A stretch of DNA of 7,467 nt. Source: Defluviicoccus sp. (GTDB lineage Bacteria; Pseudomonadota; Alphaproteobacteria; MPNO01). The position numbers were made by a program, and so were the translations under genes. The DNA lies in contig JAPPHW010000320.1 in the NCBI GenBank assembly GCA_028820945.1, forward strand, positions 1 through 7,467. The letters run 5' to 3'. The stretch's first letter is position 1. Each line of letters starts with the position of its first letter. Shown here in pieces: positions 5,017-7,467 of this stretch. The notes under the pieces are model-generated. The model worked only from the letters and a program-made list of their open reading frames with translations, did not search any database and was not told where the DNA came from.

Positions 5017-5336
5017 GCGACAGCGACTTCGAACTCGTCGAGGGGAGCGGCAACGTGTTTCGCGACCTAGGCGATCCCGACGCGGACCTGAAACAGGCCA
5101 AGGCCATCCTGGCGGCGCGCATCGTCGCGGCGTTGGAGGAAAGCGGGCTCTCGGTGCGCAAGGCCGGCGCCCTGACCGGGTTCGCGGCGGCGGCCTTCTC
5201 GCGCATCCGCAACGCGGATCTCGGTCGGTTCGCGCTGGACCGGCTGATGAAAATGCTCGCGGCCCTCGACGCCGATCTTCGGGTCACGCTCCGCGTCGAC
5301 GAGAGACGGGAAGACGAGGCGGCGATGGCGGAGTGA
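5013..5336 (+). CDS. XRE/HTH antitoxin-like transcriptional regulator
   Basis: This 107-aa protein is of the COG5606-like XRE class: an N-terminal SGNVFRDLGDPDADLKQAK block at 12-30, a helix-turn-helix spanning about 37-72 (SVRKAGALTGFAAAAFSRIR at 47-66), then DRLMKMLAALDADLRVTLRV. Such proteins normally pair with a Gp49/HigB-type toxin encoded just upstream and repress their own operon. Here no complete toxin lies upstream. The ATG overlaps the stop of a RelE-like fragment by ATGA. A Shine-Dalgarno-like AAGGGAG lies at 4998-5004. One oddity is the alanine-rich stretch FAAAAFS in the recognition region, where relatives usually have a more polar residue. The gene looks intact and may be expressed as an orphan regulator or anti-toxin. 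Confidence 0.8.
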   Translation: MSDSDFELVEGSGNVFRDLGDPDADLKQAKAILAARIVAALEESGLSVRKAGALTGFAAAAFSRIRNADLGRFALDRLMKMLAALDADLRVTLRVDERREDEAAMAE

Positions 5337-5359
5337 GGCGGCCGCCCTTTCAGGCCGCC
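5337..5359 (+). terminator. GC-rich hairpin directly after the XRE gene
   Basis: GGCGGCC (5337-5343) and GGCCGCC (5353-5359) form a perfect 7-bp stem with a 9-base loop, starting at the base after the XRE stop codon. No T-run follows, so it is only a candidate terminator. Confidence 0.35.
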
Positions 5360-5397
5360 GGAATCGCGTTGAATCGAACTTCCCGTTGCCGCTGCCG

Positions 5398-5592
5398 CGC
5401 CTACTTGGGACACCGCTTGCTTCCCTTTGCGATCCGCGCGACGCCGGCGCCCCGCTGCGCGGTTTCGGGTCCGGGAGCTACTGGCGTTACCGCGTCGGCG
5501 ACTACCGTATCCTCTGCGGGCTGCGGGATGGCGAACTGGTGGTGCTCGTCATCGAGATCGGGCACCGGCGTTCGATCTATCGCCGCGGTTGA
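5398..5592 (+). pseudogene. RelE-type toxin, C-terminal fragment
   Basis: Frame 1 reads LASLCDPRDAGAPLRGFG, then WRYRVGDYRILCGLRDGELV, then VLVIEIGHRRSIYRRG and a stop. This is the complete C-terminal beta-sheet of a RelE/ParE toxin, including the conserved WRYRVGDYRI core and the IGHRRxxYR tail. The N-terminal helices are missing. A TTG at 5386 could in theory start a 68-aa product, but no Shine-Dalgarno is evident. Placed after the 4906-4980 fragment it would complete a toxin of about 90 residues, the family's usual size, so the two pieces are probably halves of one gene split by the XRE segment. Confidence 0.65.
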
Positions 5593-5941
5593 GCGGTCGC
5601 GGGCCGGGATTCCAAGTATTCGGACTTATCAATTAAGATATAGAGTGTTGACCGTTTGTCATTCCTTGTGTAAAAGTCTGCCTTATACAATCGTATAGCA
5701 TAAGCGACTTGGCTGAATACAACTTCCACGATAGTGCACAGGGTAACGGCGGCCAGGAAGTCTACCGGGAAGGATGCATTTCGATGCCGTAATGTCGGAA
5801 TCGCACGCATCTCGGCGGTCGCCCGACATATCGTGCGGCCGTCGCGGCGGCCGGCACATATTACGCCCGGGTCAACGGTTGCTATCGCCGTTCCCGCAAC
5901 CCTTCGCACCGATTAACGCGTGAAGACAAGGAACAATGATT
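5593..5941. other. Gene-free, lower-GC intergenic stretch
   Basis: About 350 bases with no convincing gene. A 60-codon ORF at 5734-5916 starts ATG CAC but lacks a Shine-Dalgarno and reads as low-complexity basic sequence. Base composition drops noticeably from about 5610 to 5720. The stretch contains a possible promoter near 5648-5676 and the small dyad TATAC-AATC-GTATA at 5684-5697, itself framed by CTTAT (5682-5686) and ATAAG (5700-5704). The composition change may mark the edge of acquired DNA. Confidence 0.4.
5648..5676 (+). promoter_or_regulatory. Possible sigma70 promoter
   Basis: TTGACC at 5648-5653, a 17-base spacer, then TAAAAG at 5671-5676 (4 of 6 to TATAAT). The nearest plausible gene start is 5942, leaving a leader of about 260 bases. 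This is weak evidence. Confidence 0.2.
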
Positions 5942-6286
5942 ATGACCGGACGTATATTGTGGGTCGTCCTTGCATGCGCTCTGGCAACCGTTCCGGTTTC
6001 CGGCGCTCTCGGCCACGGCGGCGGTCTCGACCGCCACGGTTGTCATCGCGAGACGGCCACCGGCGGCTACCACTGCCACCGGTCGAAAGACGAAGGAAAA
6101 GAGGCTCTCAAGTACATCGGCATCGCTGCGGGCGCCGCGCTCGCGGGCGTTGCGATCTGGTATTGGCTGGATTGCGAAGAGGAACCGGTCCGCCGATCCC
6201 TCAACCTGCATCTCGGGCCGGAGATGAGAGACGACCGGGATCGAGGCGGACACTATTACGGGGTCTCGTGGAAGGTGATGTTCTGA
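5942..6286 (+). CDS. Small exported His/Cys-motif protein (HGCH...YHCH type)
   Basis: This 114-aa protein has an N-terminal signal peptide (MTGRILWVVLACALATVPVS, probable cleavage around residue 22-24). It is followed by GHGGGLDRHGCH at 24-35 and GGYHCHR at 41-47. The pattern HGCH-x7-YHCH recurs in many small exported bacterial proteins and in the tails of some secreted nucleases. It suggests metal (zinc) binding, with H32, C34, H35, H44, C45 and H46 as candidate ligands, but the function is unknown. A hydrophobic segment (residues 59-76, IGIAAGAALAGVAIWYW) may be a transmembrane helix. The C-terminus (LNLHLGPEM...GVSWKVMF) looks like beta strands ending in Phe. I chose ATG 5942 over ATG 5936 because AAGGA at 5928-5932 is then 9 bases away. 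Confidence 0.7.
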   Translation: MTGRILWVVLACALATVPVSGALGHGGGLDRHGCHRETATGGYHCHRSKDEGKEALKYIGIAAGAALAGVAIWYWLDCEEEPVRRSLNLHLGPEMRDDRDRGGHYYGVSWKVMF

Positions 6287-6412
6287 AGGTTTCCTGGTGC
6301 AAAAGGCACGGATATGCCGTTAAAGAACTGAAGCCTTGAAACGGAGGCCGATGTAATTGGACACAGTGGCATGAACCGCTCCGACCGACTACCAACTGGC
6401 AAAGAGACTCCC

Positions 6413-6670
6413 TTGAAATACACAATGTTGATCTTGATGGCGGCAACTCTTTTGGGATGCAATCAACCGGCGGTGATTGCTGACATAGAGACCGATAAGG
6501 TAGTTGTACAAAAGCTGCTATTTACGTCCGACGAGGATGTTATGCAAAAGGCCAGAGAAGGTTGTGCTTTGCATGGTCGTGTGCCTCGTCCCATTAGCAA
6601 GCGCGCATCTGGTCACCCTGCCTCCGGTGAATATTGGCTGTTCGCCTGCATAGATAAAACGCAACAATAG
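6413..6670 (+). CDS. Small predicted lipoprotein of unknown function
   Basis: From TTG 6413 the product is 85 aa: MKYTMLILMAATLLGCNQP, a textbook lipoprotein signal with lipobox LLGC and acylation at C16. The mature part is short and contains AREGCALHGRVPRPISKR and GEYWLFAC, two cysteines that could form a disulfide. TTG 6413 is preferred because AAAGAG lies 6 bases upstream and it places Lys2 before the hydrophobic core. ATG 6371 would add 14 residues (MNRSDRLPTGKETP) with no ribosome binding site, and ATG 6425 would remove the charged start. I recall similar small lipoproteins in alphaproteobacterial accessory or prophage-like regions but cannot name the family. Base composition is lower in GC than in the first half of the window. 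Confidence 0.6.
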   Translation: MKYTMLILMAATLLGCNQPAVIADIETDKVVVQKLLFTSDEDVMQKAREGCALHGRVPRPISKRASGHPASGEYWLFACIDKTQQ

Positions 6671-6672
6671 TT

Positions 6673-6816
6673 ATGGCCGGTCCAGGCAGAAACGGGAAGC
6701 CTGTCCGAGGCGAGCGCCGGTTGTGTCAGGAGCTGTCGTTCCTCACTATACGACGTGACAAAGGGCACGACGAATATCCGAGGAGGAAGGGCCTACAAGA
6801 AAGTTCCATAATTTAA
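6673..6816 (+). CDS. Possible 47-codon ORF, doubtful
   Basis: ATG 6673 lies two bases after the lipoprotein stop and is open for 47 codons to TAA 6814, reading MAGPGRNGKPVRGERRLCQE and a basic tail. The proximity allows translational coupling. There is no recognised domain and no Shine-Dalgarno, and codon use is unremarkable. It may be chance or a remnant of a longer gene. Confidence 0.2.
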   Translation: MAGPGRNGKPVRGERRLCQELSFLTIRRDKGHDEYPRRKGLQESSII

Positions 6817-6840
6817 CTCTTGAGTCGTTCGGATACACCA

Positions 6841-6869
6841 TTGACGGTTCGACCATCCCACTTTGATAT
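6841..6869 (+). promoter_or_regulatory. Candidate promoter for the membrane-protein pair
   Basis: TTGACG at 6841-6846, a 17-base spacer and TGATAT at 6864-6869 (3 of 6) would give a leader of about 35 bases before ATG 6910. The promoter is bracketed by a perfect 7-bp inverted repeat, TCGGATA (6829-6835) and TATCCGA (6867-6873), which could be an operator. The -35 is good and the -10 is poor. Confidence 0.3.
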
Positions 6870-6909
6870 CCGATGTCCATTTCGAACGAACGCAACGAGA
6901 TAGAGAACA

Positions 6910-7257
6910 ATGGCCGATGTAGATACTTCTCCCGGAACTACGCCCGCTGACCCGCCTCCAAATGCTCCCGTTGAGGGGTCGAAGAACGACGCCGAAGAAC
7001 AGAGAGAGAATAGCCGGAGCGCGGTCCGCGTGATCGTGACGTATATGGCTGCGGGCTTCCTGTTCATCGTTGGCTCTGCGGTCGTAGGTTATTTCCTGGC
7101 AACCCAACCTGATAAGACCACCGGAAAGGATATTTTCTTGGCTATTCTTCCAGTGGCGGCTGCGATTGTTACCTACTGGTTTGCAACTCGGCGGAATGAG
7201 GCGATGAAATCGGACGATCTGGTCAAGATCATCGAAGCCGCGAGAAATACGAAATGA
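6910..7257 (+). CDS. Two-helix membrane protein of unknown function
   Basis: This 115-aa protein has a Pro/acidic-rich N-terminal region (residues 1-37). Helix 1 spans about 39-64 (VRVIVTYMAAGFLFIVGSAV and onward), a short polar loop TQPDKTTGKD follows, and helix 2 spans about 74-92 (IFLAILPVAAAIVTYWF). The tail is positively charged (RRNEAMK). Positive charges flanking both helices suggest that both termini are cytoplasmic. The size and layout are compatible with a small phage or accessory membrane protein, including holin-like ones, but there is no specific motif and no lysis enzyme nearby, so I assign no function. A weak GAGA at 6903-6906 precedes the start. The stop overlaps the next start by ATGA. 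Confidence 0.65.
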   Translation: MADVDTSPGTTPADPPPNAPVEGSKNDAEEQRENSRSAVRVIVTYMAAGFLFIVGSAVVGYFLATQPDKTTGKDIFLAILPVAAAIVTYWFATRRNEAMKSDDLVKIIEAARNTK

Positions 7258-7415
7258 ATGCGCTATGGTCCTTCCTCATCGCATTGCTCTCGCCTGCGGT
7301 GGCCTTTCTCGTCGCTTTGGGAATTGGTTTGTCGAACGGTCCGACCGAAGACACCACAGGGTCAGCAGATCGGGGATCGCAACAGCAGCAGCAGACGGAC
7401 CCTCGAGAAAAATGA
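7254..7415 (+). CDS. 53-aa single-helix membrane protein overlapping its neighbour
   Basis: ATG 7254 overlaps the preceding stop (ATGA, 7254-7257), the usual sign of translational coupling. The product starts MNALWSFLIALLSPAVAFLV, continues ALGIGLSNG, and forms one clear transmembrane helix (about residues 4-26). A short polar tail follows, with five consecutive glutamines and a charged end (TDPREK). It has no recognised family. The small size, the coupling and the membrane helix argue that it works with the two-helix protein upstream. It could instead be a signal-peptide-like leader of a secreted peptide. Confidence 0.5.
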   Translation: MNALWSFLIALLSPAVAFLVALGIGLSNGPTEDTTGSADRGSQQQQQTDPREK

Positions 7416-7467
7416 ACCTAAATCCGGCGGTTGAAGGTGGTCTGGATTCGCAGCGGCCCTTGTAGAC
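7416..7467. other. End of window, no feature seen
   Basis: The last 52 bases contain no terminator hairpin, start codon with ribosome binding site or repeat that I can support. Confidence 0.4.

Noticed and set aside
5734..5916. 60-codon + ORF MHRVTAARKS...
   Set aside because: No Shine-Dalgarno, no recognisable motif, and composition consistent with random open sequence.
6793..7107. 104-codon minus-strand ORF opposite the membrane protein
   Set aside because: Shadow of the + strand gene at 6910-7257, whose two hydrophobic helices and ATGA-coupled neighbour make it the better model.

Overview
The window looks like chromosomal DNA from a high-GC alphaproteobacterium. Supporting signs are a DUF1289 protein, a DinB polymerase with the N-terminal Cys4 ribbon typical of that class, PcaI/PcaJ-type CoA-transferase subunits, a YqgE/AlgH protein and perfect chromosomal-type parS sites. 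No rRNA, tRNA, CRISPR array or intact transposon is visible.

Layout. Positions 1-867 hold the 3' part of a WD40 beta-propeller gene and a small DUF1289 gene, both on +. A 250-base gene-free stretch with hairpins follows. Positions 1074-4613 form a symmetrical block. A divergent pair of transcription units, dinB on - and pcaI-pcaJ-yqgE on +, is enclosed by two inverted copies of a ~95-100 bp module. Each module carries two perfect 16-bp parS centromere sites 37 bp apart, separated by a small dyad. The arrays lie 7 bp beyond the dinB stop and 17 bp beyond the yqgE stop. The + operon is tightly coupled by two GTGA stop/start overlaps. Its last member is an unusual YqgE-family protein with an apparent Sec signal peptide.

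Positions 4839-5592 are a toxin-antitoxin graveyard. A ribbon-helix-helix antitoxin start is cut after about 17 residues, a RelE-type toxin is split into N- and C-terminal pieces, and an intact XRE/HTH antitoxin-like gene lies between the pieces. From about 5600 the DNA becomes less GC-rich and holds small accessory genes: a secreted His/Cys-rich protein, a small lipoprotein with a likely TTG start, and an overlapping pair of small membrane proteins (115 and 53 aa).

How the parts may work together (inference). ParB loaded at the paired parS sites would probably spread over dinB and the CoA-transferase operon, and the region is probably near the replication origin, although parA, parB and oriC are not in the window. 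Each paired array is also a long imperfect inverted repeat that could fold in the 3' end of the adjacent transcript, so it may serve as both centromere and transcription boundary. This symmetrical parS-bounded block is the most distinctive feature of the window.
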